A stretch of DNA of 17,718 nt from Candidatus Sumerlaeota bacterium (lineage in GTDB: Bacteria; Sumerlaeota; Sumerlaeia; JAFGJS01). The notes below the pieces were generated by a model. That model saw only the letters and a list, made by a program, of their open reading frames with translations, ran no database searches and was not told the DNA's origin. This document shows, one piece after another, positions 1 to 7,256 of this stretch; the stretch's first letter is position 1, and each line of letters starts with the position of its first letter. Location of the stretch: assembly GCA_016928995.1 (NCBI GenBank), contig JAFGJS010000043.1:1-17718 (forward strand), written 5' to 3'. Position numbers and translations under genes: made by a program.

Positions 1-73
1 CCTGTTGCTGCTCGAACTCGCGCGAAGAAACGACGACTGGGACGAAATCTGGAGCGAACGCTTGGTAGCTTGA
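1..73 (+). CDS. C-terminal end of an unknown protein (partial)
   Basis: The window opens inside a reading frame on the + strand that ends with TGA at 71-73. Frame 2 gives 23 residues, beginning LLLLELARRN and ending WSERLVA, with an amphipathic, charged helical character. The other two forward frames give Arg-rich or less protein-like translations, so this frame is preferred. Too little remains to name a family. No hairpin with a T-run follows on the + strand, so the nearest terminator (151-191) probably serves the converging gene instead. It could also be chance coding, since only 23 codons are visible. Confidence 0.5.
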   Translation, partial: LLLLELARRNDDWDEIWSERLVA

Positions 74-150
74 TCAAGATGCGCCCATTAATTCGGCAAG
101 AAATTTTCAGCGTTCATCGCTGATCTGCGCCGGTTTTGAAAGTTATTTTA

Positions 151-191
151 TAAGAAAACGGCGGCCGGATGATTGCGTCATCCCGCCGCCG
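151..191 (-). terminator. Rho-independent terminator for the 269-601 gene
   Basis: Arms at 159-172 and 178-191 form a 14-bp stem with one G-G mismatch and a 5-nt loop (positions 173-177). Read on the - strand, the stem is followed directly by TTTTCTTAT (151-158 on the + strand). This is a strong intrinsic terminator for transcription leaving the two small - strand genes. The + strand side has no T-run. A weaker 7-bp stem (240-246 with 254-260) and a separate T7 tract (211-217, - strand) lie between it and the gene. Confidence 0.8.
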
Positions 192-268
192 ATTCTTGGC
201 GCCTCGTAACAAAAAAATGGCCATCGATGGAACTCATCGCCGTCGTTGCGCAGACGACGGAATGAATG

Positions 269-601
269 TTATTGTACTTCTTCCTCAATCACCTCGGTAA
301 AACTGACTACCGTAAGGTTTTTTTCCTCAACTGTGCCTTTGGCTTCGACTTTCTTGCCATCGAGCTCGGCCAGTTTTTTACCCTCGTCGTCCTGGACGAC
401 GCTGTATGTCTCTGTGTCGGTCTTGAGCGTCACACCTGTAACGGCGCCTTCTTCATCCATGGCGACTGAAATCACGCCCGTCAATGTGACTGTGGTCGGC
501 TCAGCATCATCCTGAGCCCGGCTGATTGTCGCGCTAGCCATCAACATCACTATCGCGATCAGCGCCAGCGAACCGGCGTAAAACTTGTACGTTTTCTGCA
601 T
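269..601 (-). CDS. Small secreted OB-fold-like protein
   Basis: This encodes a 110-residue protein of unknown function. Residues 1-29 are a signal peptide: basic start, hydrophobic core SLALIAIVMLMA, and a likely cut after Ser-Arg-Ala29 before QDD. The mature part (about 36-105) alternates short beta-strand-like segments with acidic turns (VTLTGVISVAMDEEG, VTLKTDTETYSVV, KKVEAKGTVEEK). That pattern and length fit a small bacterial OB-fold, which is an inference without an alignment. The ATG at 601 is supported by a purine-rich GGGAGAAAAGGAAA just upstream. The mature protein is strongly acidic with no cysteines, so it probably acts in the periplasm or outside. It lies 106 bp downstream of the 47-aa gene on the same strand, so the two may be co-transcribed and end at the 151-191 terminator. 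Confidence 0.8.
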   Translation of the reverse strand: MQKTYKFYAGSLALIAIVMLMASATISRAQDDAEPTTVTLTGVISVAMDEEGAVTGVTLKTDTETYSVVQDDEGKKLAELDGKKVEAKGTVEEKNLTVVSFTEVIEEEVQ

Positions 602-707
602 TTTCCTTTTCTCCCTTTTTTGTTGTGTTTTTGTGCGATCAGATCCCTTTAATCGGGGACGAGTAGCGCTGCTCCACGGATGGCCGGTCCATTGATATTG
701 CGCAAAA

Positions 708-851
708 CTATCGTTTCAAGTCTTTGACCGGCGCCTTGCTTCCTTGCTGGGGCGCGGCTGGAGTCGTGCAGTTCTTGCACGGAGGCTTTTGCTCTTTTGC
801 TTTGGGATTGGAAGCCTCTTTCGGTTTCTGCGTTCCTGGTTTCTCTTTCAT
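708..851 (-). CDS. 47-aa Lys/Pro-rich small protein with a CKNC motif
   Basis: A short frame on the - strand starts with ATG at 849-851 and stops with TAG at 708-710. A clear Shine-Dalgarno AAGGAG sits about 7 nt before the ATG, the main reason to accept so short a gene. The product is very hydrophilic: an N-terminal half rich in Lys, Glu, Pro and Gln, then PPCKNCTTPAAP with a Cys-x-x-Cys pair at residues 25 and 28, and a basic C-terminus ending DLKR. No signal peptide or membrane segment is visible. The CxxC could bind a metal or form a disulfide, but no family is recognised. A longer frame across the same DNA (649-936) lacks a comparable ribosome binding site and is treated as a shadow. Confidence 0.65.
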   Translation of the reverse strand: MKEKPGTQKPKEASNPKAKEQKPPCKNCTTPAAPQQGSKAPVKDLKR

Positions 852-1048
852 CGGAGTTCTCCTTGCCCTGAGGGCTGATCAAAAATAGAAGTCGCTCAAC
901 GGACTTCCCTTTCTGCTTGGCATATGAAATAAGCAAACGTTATGCCTAATCGTGGAGGTGAATCAGTATTTGCGCAGAAGATTGTATTCCCGTTAGTTAA
1001 GCGCCTGATCCCTTCGGCGCAATTCGCCATCAATGGAGATAATGGAAC

Positions 1049-1078
1049 TTGACTTCCGATAAAAATCGGAAATATGAT
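1049..1078 (+). promoter_or_regulatory. Sigma-70-type promoter of the sigma-54 activator gene
   Basis: TTGACT (1049-1054) and TATGAT (1073-1078) are separated by 18 bp, close to the housekeeping consensus, with start expected near 1085. That leaves a leader of roughly 28 nt before the ATG at 1113. Palindromes fill the spacer and overlap the -10 box, so this promoter looks built to be repressed. Confidence 0.65.
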
Positions 1079-1112
1079 TCCGTAACATATTAAAACCGGA
1101 AGGGGAATTCCG
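1054..1112. promoter_or_regulatory. Cluster of TTCCG/CGGAA palindromes (candidate operators)
   Basis: Three palindromes can be read here. TTCCGAT-N4-ATCGGAA (1054-1071) fills the promoter spacer. CGGAA-N6-TTCCG (1067-1082) covers the -10 box. A second CGGAA-N6-TTCCG (1097-1112) covers the ribosome binding site and touches the start codon. The last two have identical architecture and lie exactly 30 bp apart, about three helical turns. The first two share a CGGAA half-site. The layout suggests cooperative binding of a dimeric regulator, perhaps the downstream gene's own product; the regulator's identity is inference. Confidence 0.6.
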
Positions 1113-2570
1113 ATGCTGTTGCAGGTCTGCGCAATCATTGACGATTCAAAATTGCGTCAGCGCATCCGCCGGATGTTGCGTACGCTCGACGCCGTAGTGG
1201 AATTCGGACGCGCTCAAGCCGGTCTGTGGGAGCAAATCAAACGCGGCAATATGGATATCTTGATCGTCAGCCGGAATCTGTTGCCGGCGCGACCGGCCGA
1301 AACGCTGGCCCAGATCCGACAGATTCCCGATCCGCCAAGGGTGATCGCCATCTCAGATCATGAGGATCCGGACGAGCGGGCTAATTTGCTGGCCAGCGGC
1401 TGCGACGCGGTGCTGTACGCCGGTTTGCCCAATGAAAAATTGCGCGATGTGCTGGCCGCGTTTCTGGAAAAACGCCGGGGCCAGGAGGCCAAACTGCTCG
1501 TCGCGGACGCTGGACCCGTGCGCAACCGGCTGTCTGATTTCATCTCGATCAGTTCCTCCATGCAGAATTTCATCAGTCTTGCGCAACGCGTGGCGATGAG
1601 CGACGCCGGCTTGTTGCTGCTGGGCGAGACCGGCGTAGGCAAGGAGCACCTGGCGCGTGCGATTCATGGCGAAAGCTCGCGTTCCGGCGGCGCATTCATC
1701 ACGGTCAACTGTGGCGCCCTGCCGGAGACTCTGCTGGAAAGCGAGCTGTTCGGCCATGAGGAAGGAGCGTTCACCGGCGCTCATCGTCCGCGCCGGGGAT
1801 GGTTTGAACTGGCCCATCACGGGACGATTTTTCTCGATGAAATCGGCGAGATCCCCACCCACCTGCAAGTCAAACTGCTGCGAGTGCTTCAGGAGCACAC
1901 CGTTCAGCGGCTGGGCAGCGAAAAAGCGTTGAACATCGACGTGCGTGTGATCGCCGCAACGAATCGCGATCTGGCCGCCGAGGTCGCCGCCGGTAAATTC
2001 CGCAAGGACTTATTCTACCGGCTGAGCGTGGTGACGTTGACCCTTCCCGCGTTGCGCTCACGGCGCGAAGACATCCCGGCGCTGGTGATGAACTATATTC
2101 AATACTTCCAAACCCGTCTGCGCACACTGGCTGAAGACATCGCGCCCGAGGCGTTGGATGCGCTGATGCGGTATGCATGGCCGGGCAATGTCCGCGAACT
2201 GATTAACGTCATCGAACGAGCGATGATCCTTTGCAATGGATCGCTGATCGAACTCAAGGATTTGCCTGAAGCTTTCAACGGTCAGGAAAGACGCTCGATC
2301 GCGCACGTTCATGAAGAGGCGGAGCGTTCGCCGCATCTCGCGTTGCCCGAAGACTGGATGGAGCGTCCCTTGAGCGAAGTTCGCATTGAGGCGCTGGAGC
2401 AATTGGAACGCCGTTATTTGGCGGAACTGCTGCGAAATTCCAAAGGACACCTGGGCAAGACAGCGCAACGCGCAGGCATTACGCCGCGCGCGCTGTACAA
2501 TAAAATGCGCCGTTACGATCTCTCTCGCGCGGACTTTCGCGCAATGCATCCTGATGAACGCTCCGCATAA
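1113..2570 (+). CDS. Sigma-54-dependent transcriptional activator (NtrC-type) with degenerate receiver
   Basis: A 485-residue enhancer-binding protein that would remodel RNA polymerase-sigma-54 at its target promoters. Residues 1-120 resemble a receiver: the acidic pair D10-D11 is present, but the phosphoacceptor position in MDILIVSRNLLP is Ser53 instead of Asp, and the conserved Lys after the fourth strand is missing. Activation is therefore probably phosphorylation-independent. The AAA+ domain (about 145-375) is complete: Walker A GETGVGKE (171-178), the sigma-54 loop GAFTGA (218-223), Walker B IFLDEI (239-244), the arginine-finger region FRKDLFYRL, and WPGNVREL (356-363). A Fis-type helix-turn-helix lies near 445-468. 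Start: ATG with AAGGGG about 7 nt upstream. No partner kinase is adjacent; the hybrid kinase at 4377 is on the same strand but separated by another gene. Its targets are unknown. Confidence 0.93.
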   Translation: MLLQVCAIIDDSKLRQRIRRMLRTLDAVVEFGRAQAGLWEQIKRGNMDILIVSRNLLPARPAETLAQIRQIPDPPRVIAISDHEDPDERANLLASGCDAVLYAGLPNEKLRDVLAAFLEKRRGQEAKLLVADAGPVRNRLSDFISISSSMQNFISLAQRVAMSDAGLLLLGETGVGKEHLARAIHGESSRSGGAFITVNCGALPETLLESELFGHEEGAFTGAHRPRRGWFELAHHGTIFLDEIGEIPTHLQVKLLRVLQEHTVQRLGSEKALNIDVRVIAATNRDLAAEVAAGKFRKDLFYRLSVVTLTLPALRSRREDIPALVMNYIQYFQTRLRTLAEDIAPEALDALMRYAWPGNVRELINVIERAMILCNGSLIELKDLPEAFNGQERRSIAHVHEEAERSPHLALPEDWMERPLSEVRIEALEQLERRYLAELLRNSKGHLGKTAQRAGITPRALYNKMRRYDLSRADFRAMHPDERSA

Positions 2571-2595
2571 TGCTTGACGCCGGATCAACATCATG

Positions 2596-2675
2596 AGGCG
2601 CCGCTGCCGACTCCAGGACTTGACTTGACCGGTTTTTCGCGGAAAAGTCATTCTGCGATGATGCGGCGCCTTTTA
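2596..2675 (+). terminator. Nested inverted repeats, possible terminator or attenuator
   Basis: AGGCGCCGC (2596-2604) is complementary to GCGGCGCCT (2663-2671), and the right arm runs into TTTTATT. The 58-nt loop holds two smaller, mutually exclusive pairings: TGACTT (2621-2626) with AAGTCA (2645-2650), and TTTTC (2634-2638) with GAAAA (2642-2646). It lies between the activator gene and the glycosyltransferase gene, ending about 15 nt before the latter's first possible start. The long loop makes it a weak simple terminator; an attenuator-like switch is possible but unproven. Confidence 0.4.
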
Positions 2676-2686
2676 TTGAGCGCGGA

Positions 2687-4183
2687 TTGGATGATAGCAG
2701 GATGACCCGGTGGTTCGCGGCTCTCAAGCCGGACAGCATCTGGGACTGGATCGCGGCGGCGGCATGCATTCCGTTGCTGGCGTGGCTGGTTTATGCCCAG
2801 GCGCTGCTGCCCAATTCACCGGAGCATAAAATCGACTGGCCATGGGCGCAGCGCGATCATGCGCCGCATGTCACGATTCACAACAACGATTTCAAGCATT
2901 TCTTCCTCGGCGCGGTGCTGTTGAAACGTGGAGGAAATCCGTATCATTATGAGAACCTGCAACAAGCGCGGCGGGACTTCGGCATCGACAGCGGGATCAA
3001 TCCATTCGTCTATCCGCCGTTCAACGGCATTGCGATGTGGTGGCTGACGCCGTCAGACGTTAAGCCGCCCTCGTTCCGGCAATTCAGCGACGCGGCGACG
3101 CTGTGGAACCGGATGCAATACGTCCTGCTGGCGCTGAGCGCGGCGTGCATCCTGCTGCTGATCGGCGACGAAAAATTCTGGCTGAAGCTGGCGGCGCTGC
3201 TGGGCGTGCTGGCGTTTTCCTGGCCGCTGACGCGCACGATCACCGCGGGACAGGTGAATATGGTCCTGCTTGCAGTTTATTGCGCGGCGCCATTGTTGCT
3301 GCGCTGGCGGCTGATTCCTGGCGCGGGGATCCTGGCGGCGTTCGGCGCGTGGTACAAGCTCGCGCCCGGAGCGCTGCTATTTTACTTCTGCGCGCGACGG
3401 CGGTGGTGGAGCGCGATTTGGTTCGTTGGAGCGGCGATTGTGATTGTGCTGCTGGCGCTCTTGCTGGTCGGGGCGCGGGTGCACCTGGACTACTGGCCGC
3501 TGTTGCGCGACATGGGTTACGGCAAATCGACCTGGGCGGAGCATAGCATGGAATACCATCTGGAGGCGTCCAACCAGTCGATCAACTCCTTCCTGTTGCA
3601 TGCGTTCAGCGAGAATGCCGTGAAAAATCCGGCGAACAAGACCACGCCTTGGGTGAATCTCGGCGCTGGCGCGGCGAATGGATTGACCTACGCCGTCGCG
3701 CTGGCCTTGCTGGCGGGCATGGCATGGCTCACCTGGCGTCTGTCGAAGGTGCGCGAGGATGACGCCGGCGCTCCATACGACGCCCCGGAGCGGCTGGCCT
3801 ATTCGCTGTGGATTTTCGTCTCGCTGCTGATTCCCAGTCTGATGTGGGATCATTACTGCCTGCTGCTGCTGCCTGCTCAAATGTTCATGCTCGACGCCAT
3901 CCTGCGCATGGAGCGGCGCGGCGCCGCTTTCGGCTTTTCGATCGCGGCATGGTTGATCGCGGCGATCCTGATCGACTGGAAGTTTCCCTTTGCTGTCGCC
4001 TCCTGGAATCCTCGGTTTCAGGCGGCTGATCTCGATTGGCTGGCCCGGATCGGAATTACGGATTATCGTAGCGGCGTGGGGATCATCGTTGAAAAACACA
4101 AGCTTTTTGGCACACTGCTGCTGCTGGCGTTAAACGCGACATTGCTGGCGCCGACATTAAAGAGATCCACGCATAAGGCATAA
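2687..4183 (+). CDS. GT87-like integral membrane glycosyltransferase (DUF2029)
   Basis: A polytopic membrane protein of up to 498 residues with about ten hydrophobic segments (for example near 20-40, 145-160, 165-180, 190-205, 245-263, 335-350, 372-385, 415-430, 473-490). The pattern fits glycosyltransferase family 87, whose members use polyprenyl-phosphate mannose on the outer face of the inner membrane. Supporting motifs are an Asp in the first outer loop (HNNDFKHFF, D68), YPPF (109-112), GQVNMVLLAVY (188-198), WYKLAPGALLF (222-232) and NQSINSFLLHAF (296-307). Donor and acceptor cannot be told from sequence. The first possible start is TTG at 2687; an in-frame ATG at 2702 is also plausible because neither has a strong ribosome binding site. 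A hairpin with TTTTT (4208-4238) ends the transcript. Confidence 0.82.
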   Translation: MDDSRMTRWFAALKPDSIWDWIAAAACIPLLAWLVYAQALLPNSPEHKIDWPWAQRDHAPHVTIHNNDFKHFFLGAVLLKRGGNPYHYENLQQARRDFGIDSGINPFVYPPFNGIAMWWLTPSDVKPPSFRQFSDAATLWNRMQYVLLALSAACILLLIGDEKFWLKLAALLGVLAFSWPLTRTITAGQVNMVLLAVYCAAPLLLRWRLIPGAGILAAFGAWYKLAPGALLFYFCARRRWWSAIWFVGAAIVIVLLALLLVGARVHLDYWPLLRDMGYGKSTWAEHSMEYHLEASNQSINSFLLHAFSENAVKNPANKTTPWVNLGAGAANGLTYAVALALLAGMAWLTWRLSKVREDDAGAPYDAPERLAYSLWIFVSLLIPSLMWDHYCLLLLPAQMFMLDAILRMERRGAAFGFSIAAWLIAAILIDWKFPFAVASWNPRFQAADLDWLARIGITDYRSGVGIIVEKHKLFGTLLLLALNATLLAPTLKRSTHKA

Positions 4184-4207
4184 CACCCTTCTCCCATCAC
4201 ACATAAT

Positions 4208-4238
4208 TGATTGCACAGCAAATGACGCAATCATTTTT
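4208..4238 (+). terminator. Rho-independent terminator after the GT87-like gene
   Basis: TGATTGC (4208-4214) pairs with GCAATCA (4227-4233) across a 12-nt loop, followed at once by TTTTT (4234-4238). It sits 25 nt after the stop codon and separates this unit from the kinase gene. Confidence 0.65.
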
Positions 4239-4272
4239 AAGGATCGAAATCATGGCATATAGATGGTAATTT

Positions 4273-4288
4273 TGTGATGAGATTCACG
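4273..4288. promoter_or_regulatory. CRP/FNR-family-like palindrome
   Basis: TGTGA-N6-TCACG matches the CRP core TGTGA-N6-TCACA at nine of ten fixed positions. Its centre lies about 85 bp before the predicted start of the kinase transcript, within the range used by upstream-acting CRP sites. Presence of a CRP-type protein in this organism is not shown by the window. Confidence 0.35.
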
Positions 4289-4329
4289 AATTATGCCGAT
4301 AAAGAAATATGATGGACAAAAAACATGAA

Positions 4330-4359
4330 TTGACGCGAACATCATCATGGATGTTTAAT
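4330..4359 (+). promoter_or_regulatory. Candidate sigma-70-type promoter of the hybrid kinase
   Basis: TTGACG (4330-4335) and TTTAAT (4354-4359) are spaced by 18 bp in an AT-rich region. Transcription would begin near 4366, only about 11 nt before the first ATG (4377), or about 47 nt before the in-frame ATG at 4413. Confidence 0.5.
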
Positions 4360-4376
4360 TAATAAACAGTATAAGT

Positions 4377-7256
4377 ATGTCAATTTGTGCATGGTGTTTT
4401 TTCATTGTTGATATGGATGATCCGAAAAACATAAATCCACTCTCTTCTATTATTGATGCGATGAAAAAGGCCTGTGCCGGCGACTATTCGGCGCAACTCC
4501 CACAATCCGACGCTGATGATGAACTTCACAAACTCGCCAAGGCGACAAACGCTCTGATTCAACAACTGAAACGCCGTGAGGATCAACTCAGACGATTTGA
4601 TGAGGATTCCCATCAGGCTACCGAGAGATACCAGCGCCTGGAAACCAATATTCCGGGCATGGTTTATATCTTCGCGCAGCATACCGATGGCAGTTATTCG
4701 TTTCCTTACGTCAATCCCGCTTCGCGTGAAATGTTCGGCATCGAGCCTGACGCTTTAATGCGCGACTGGATGCTATTAGGCGGCCGGATCCATCCTAAAG
4801 ACCAGGGCCGTTTTTATCAGTCAGTGCTTTCTTCGGCCCAAAATCTGACGCCATGGCGACAGGAACTGCGTCTGATCTCCGAGGACGGGGAAGAACGTTG
4901 GTACGACTGTATCTCCCGGCCTGAGATGCAGCCGGACGGAGAGATTTTATGGGACGGCATCATTTTAGACATCACCGAACGCAAACAGGCGGAGAACAGC
5001 CTGCTGCTGACTCGATTCTGCTTCGAACATACCTCCGTGGGGATTATTCTGTTTGATCCTGATGGCATGGTCGTGGATGTCAATCCGGTCGCATGCAAAA
5101 ACATGGGTTACACACATGAGGAATTATGCCGTTTGGATGTCTATAAAATCGATCCACTTGTCTCCACTGAAGATGTTCAGGAACTTTTACGGAAAATGCG
5201 GATCAAAGGCGTCCATGTCTTTGAGAGCGTCCATCAGCGCAAGGATGGCTCTCGATTTCCAGTCGAAGTCACGCTTAATGGTTTTAAATACGATTATGAT
5301 AATTATGTGATTTGCTTCGCTAATGACATCACCGAACGTAAAAAGGCGGAAAAGGCGTTGCGGGAAAGCGAGATCAAGTACCGCCTGCTGCATGAATCCA
5401 TGATGGATGCGTTTGTCAGCCGCGACATGGAAGGCCACATCCTGGAAGCCAATTCAATCTATCAAAAAATGACCGGATACAGCCTGGAAGAGTTGCATCA
5501 GATGACGTACCAAGACCTGACTCCTGCGAAATGGCATGAACCGGAGCAGAACATCGTCAAGCGAGAAGTGTTAACGCGCGGCTTTTCCGAAGTTTACGAA
5601 AAGGAATACCTTCGGAAGGATGGAGCAATCATCCCCATCGAACTGCGCACATACCTGCTGCGCGACGATTCCGGCGAACCTTGCGGATTGTGGGCGATGA
5701 TCCGCGACATCAGCGAACGCAAAATGACCGAAGAGCATTTGCGGTTGATTGAGTTTTGCGTCGAGAACAGCTCCATCAGCATCTTCCAGGTTGACGAGCC
5801 GGACGCGCGAATCCGGATGGCCAATAAGCATGCTTGCGATACTTTGGGCTATACCCGGGAAGAACTCTGCAATATGTCAGCCTTGGAGATCGACACCAAC
5901 GTCACGCTTGAGGGCTGGCGGAAGCACCGGAAGAATATCCGCAAGTCGAAATCACGCACCGTTGAAACGACGCATCGCCGGAAAGACGGCACAACTTTTC
6001 CCGTCGAGGTGACCATCAGTTTCTTCAACTTCAAAGGCAAGGAATACGCTTTTTCTTTCGTGCAGGACATCACGGAACGGAAAAAAGTGGAAGAGGATAA
6101 CGCTAAACTGGAACTGCAGTTGCGTCAGGCTCAAAAACTGGAATCCGTCGGTCAACTGGCCGGCGGCATCGCGCATGATTTCAACAATATGCTCAGCGTT
6201 ATCCTGGGCTATGCCGAACTGCTGAAACTCGATTTGCCTCTGGAATCGTCCGAATGGAGTCATGTTCTCGAAATCGAAAAGGCGGCCACGCACTCCAAGG
6301 AAATCACGCGCCAGTTGCTTGCTTTTTCCCGGAAGCAGATCATCGCTCCGGAATCCATCAACCTGAATCAACTGATTGACGAGAGAAAAAAGACCCTGGC
6401 CCGGTTGATCGGTGAAAATATCGAACTGCGTTTCATTCCGGCGGACGATCTGGGATTGATCCGTTTCGATCCATCGCAGTTGGATCAGATTCTGATCAAT
6501 CTCGCCATCAACGCCCGGGACGCCATGCCTTCCGGCGGCAAGCTGACCCTCGAAACTGGAAACGTGACGCTGGATGAGGAGTATTGCCGGACCCATGTCG
6601 AACACCGCCCGGCCAGCTATGTGCTGCTGAAAATCAGCGACAACGGGATCGGCATGGACCGGGAAACCGTGACGCATGTTTTCGAGCCGTTTTTCACGAC
6701 CAAGGAAGTCGGCAAGGGCACGGGGCTTGGATTGGCCACGGTTTACGGAATCATCAAACAAAATGAAGGCACGATCAACGTCTATAGCGAAGTCGGTCTG
6801 GGGACGACATTTAAGATTTATATTCCAAGAAGCGATGATGCGCCGGAAAGCCGTAAAAGAGCGGAACCGATATCGCTGATCTCCGGCTCAGAAACCATTC
6901 TGCTGGTGGAAGATGATGAAATGGTGCGTGGCATGACGAGCGCCATGTTGGAGCAGCTGGGATACACAACGATCATTGCAGACTCTCCGGAACATGCCGT
7001 CTCGATTTGCGAGGATAACGATGATAAGGTCGATCTTCTGCTGACCGACGTGGTCATGCCCGGAATCAGCGGCACGGAATTAAGCGAGAAGATTCAAAAA
7101 TTCCGTCCGGGCATCAAGACGCTCTACATGTCCGGATACACCACCAACGTCATCGTCCACCACGGGATGCTGGAAGACAGCGTCAATTTTATCCAAAAGC
7201 CTTTCAGCCTGAATGATCTCGCGCGAAAAATCCGCTTAACCCTCGACGAATCCTGA
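4377..7256 (+). CDS. Soluble hybrid sensor histidine kinase: HAMP-like, four PAS, kinase core, receiver
   Basis: A 959-residue hybrid kinase. Order: a HAMP-like stretch (20-72), four PAS/PAC units each ending in a D-I-T/S-E-R-K box (about 85-204, 212-323, 331-449, 455-570), HisKA with GGIAHDFNN (phospho-His600), HATPase with [12 protein letters not shown] (N box), DNGIGM (755-760), PFFTTK and GKGTGLGLA (779-787), then a receiver (840-957) with D846-D847, phospho-Asp891 and Lys941. All catalytic residues are present. No transmembrane helix is evident, so it probably senses a cytoplasmic signal. The receiver has no output domain, so phosphate likely passes to another protein or drains away. Neither ATG4377 nor ATG4413 has a good ribosome binding site; the first twelve residues ([12 protein letters not shown]) look atypical, so 4413 is a fair alternative. 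The stop abuts that of the convergent gene. Confidence 0.92.
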   Translation: MSICAWCFFIVDMDDPKNINPLSSIIDAMKKACAGDYSAQLPQSDADDELHKLAKATNALIQQLKRREDQLRRFDEDSHQATERYQRLETNIPGMVYIFAQHTDGSYSFPYVNPASREMFGIEPDALMRDWMLLGGRIHPKDQGRFYQSVLSSAQNLTPWRQELRLISEDGEERWYDCISRPEMQPDGEILWDGIILDITERKQAENSLLLTRFCFEHTSVGIILFDPDGMVVDVNPVACKNMGYTHEELCRLDVYKIDPLVSTEDVQELLRKMRIKGVHVFESVHQRKDGSRFPVEVTLNGFKYDYDNYVICFANDITERKKAEKALRESEIKYRLLHESMMDAFVSRDMEGHILEANSIYQKMTGYSLEELHQMTYQDLTPAKWHEPEQNIVKREVLTRGFSEVYEKEYLRKDGAIIPIELRTYLLRDDSGEPCGLWAMIRDISERKMTEEHLRLIEFCVENSSISIFQVDEPDARIRMANKHACDTLGYTREELCNMSALEIDTNVTLEGWRKHRKNIRKSKSRTVETTHRRKDGTTFPVEVTISFFNFKGKEYAFSFVQDITERKKVEEDNAKLELQLRQAQKLESVGQLAGGIAHDFNNMLSVILGYAELLKLDLPLESSEWSHVLEIEKAATHSKEITRQLLAFSRKQIIAPESINLNQLIDERKKTLARLIGENIELRFIPADDLGLIRFDPSQLDQILINLAINARDAMPSGGKLTLETGNVTLDEEYCRTHVEHRPASYVLLKISDNGIGMDRETVTHVFEPFFTTKEVGKGTGLGLATVYGIIKQNEGTINVYSEVGLGTTFKIYIPRSDDAPESRKRAEPISLISGSETILLVEDDEMVRGMTSAMLEQLGYTTIIADSPEHAVSICEDNDDKVDLLLTDVVMPGISGTELSEKIQKFRPGIKTLYMSGYTTNVIVHHGMLEDSVNFIQKPFSLNDLARKIRLTLDES

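Noticed and set aside
649-936. A 95-residue - strand frame
   Set aside because: It overlaps the 47-aa gene in another frame, has no good ribosome binding site, and its translation has no protein-like pattern.
3377-4099. A 240-residue - strand frame
   Set aside because: It is antisense to the GT87-like protein; the translation is Gln/Arg/His-rich without domain features.
4253-4268. Sigma-54-like promoter TGGCAT with GT in place of the -12 GC
   Set aside because: The essential -12 GC is missing, and a better sigma-70-type promoter lies at 4330-4359.
5952-6761. A 269-residue - strand frame
   Set aside because: It is antisense to the conserved kinase core, whose motifs clearly mark the + strand as coding.
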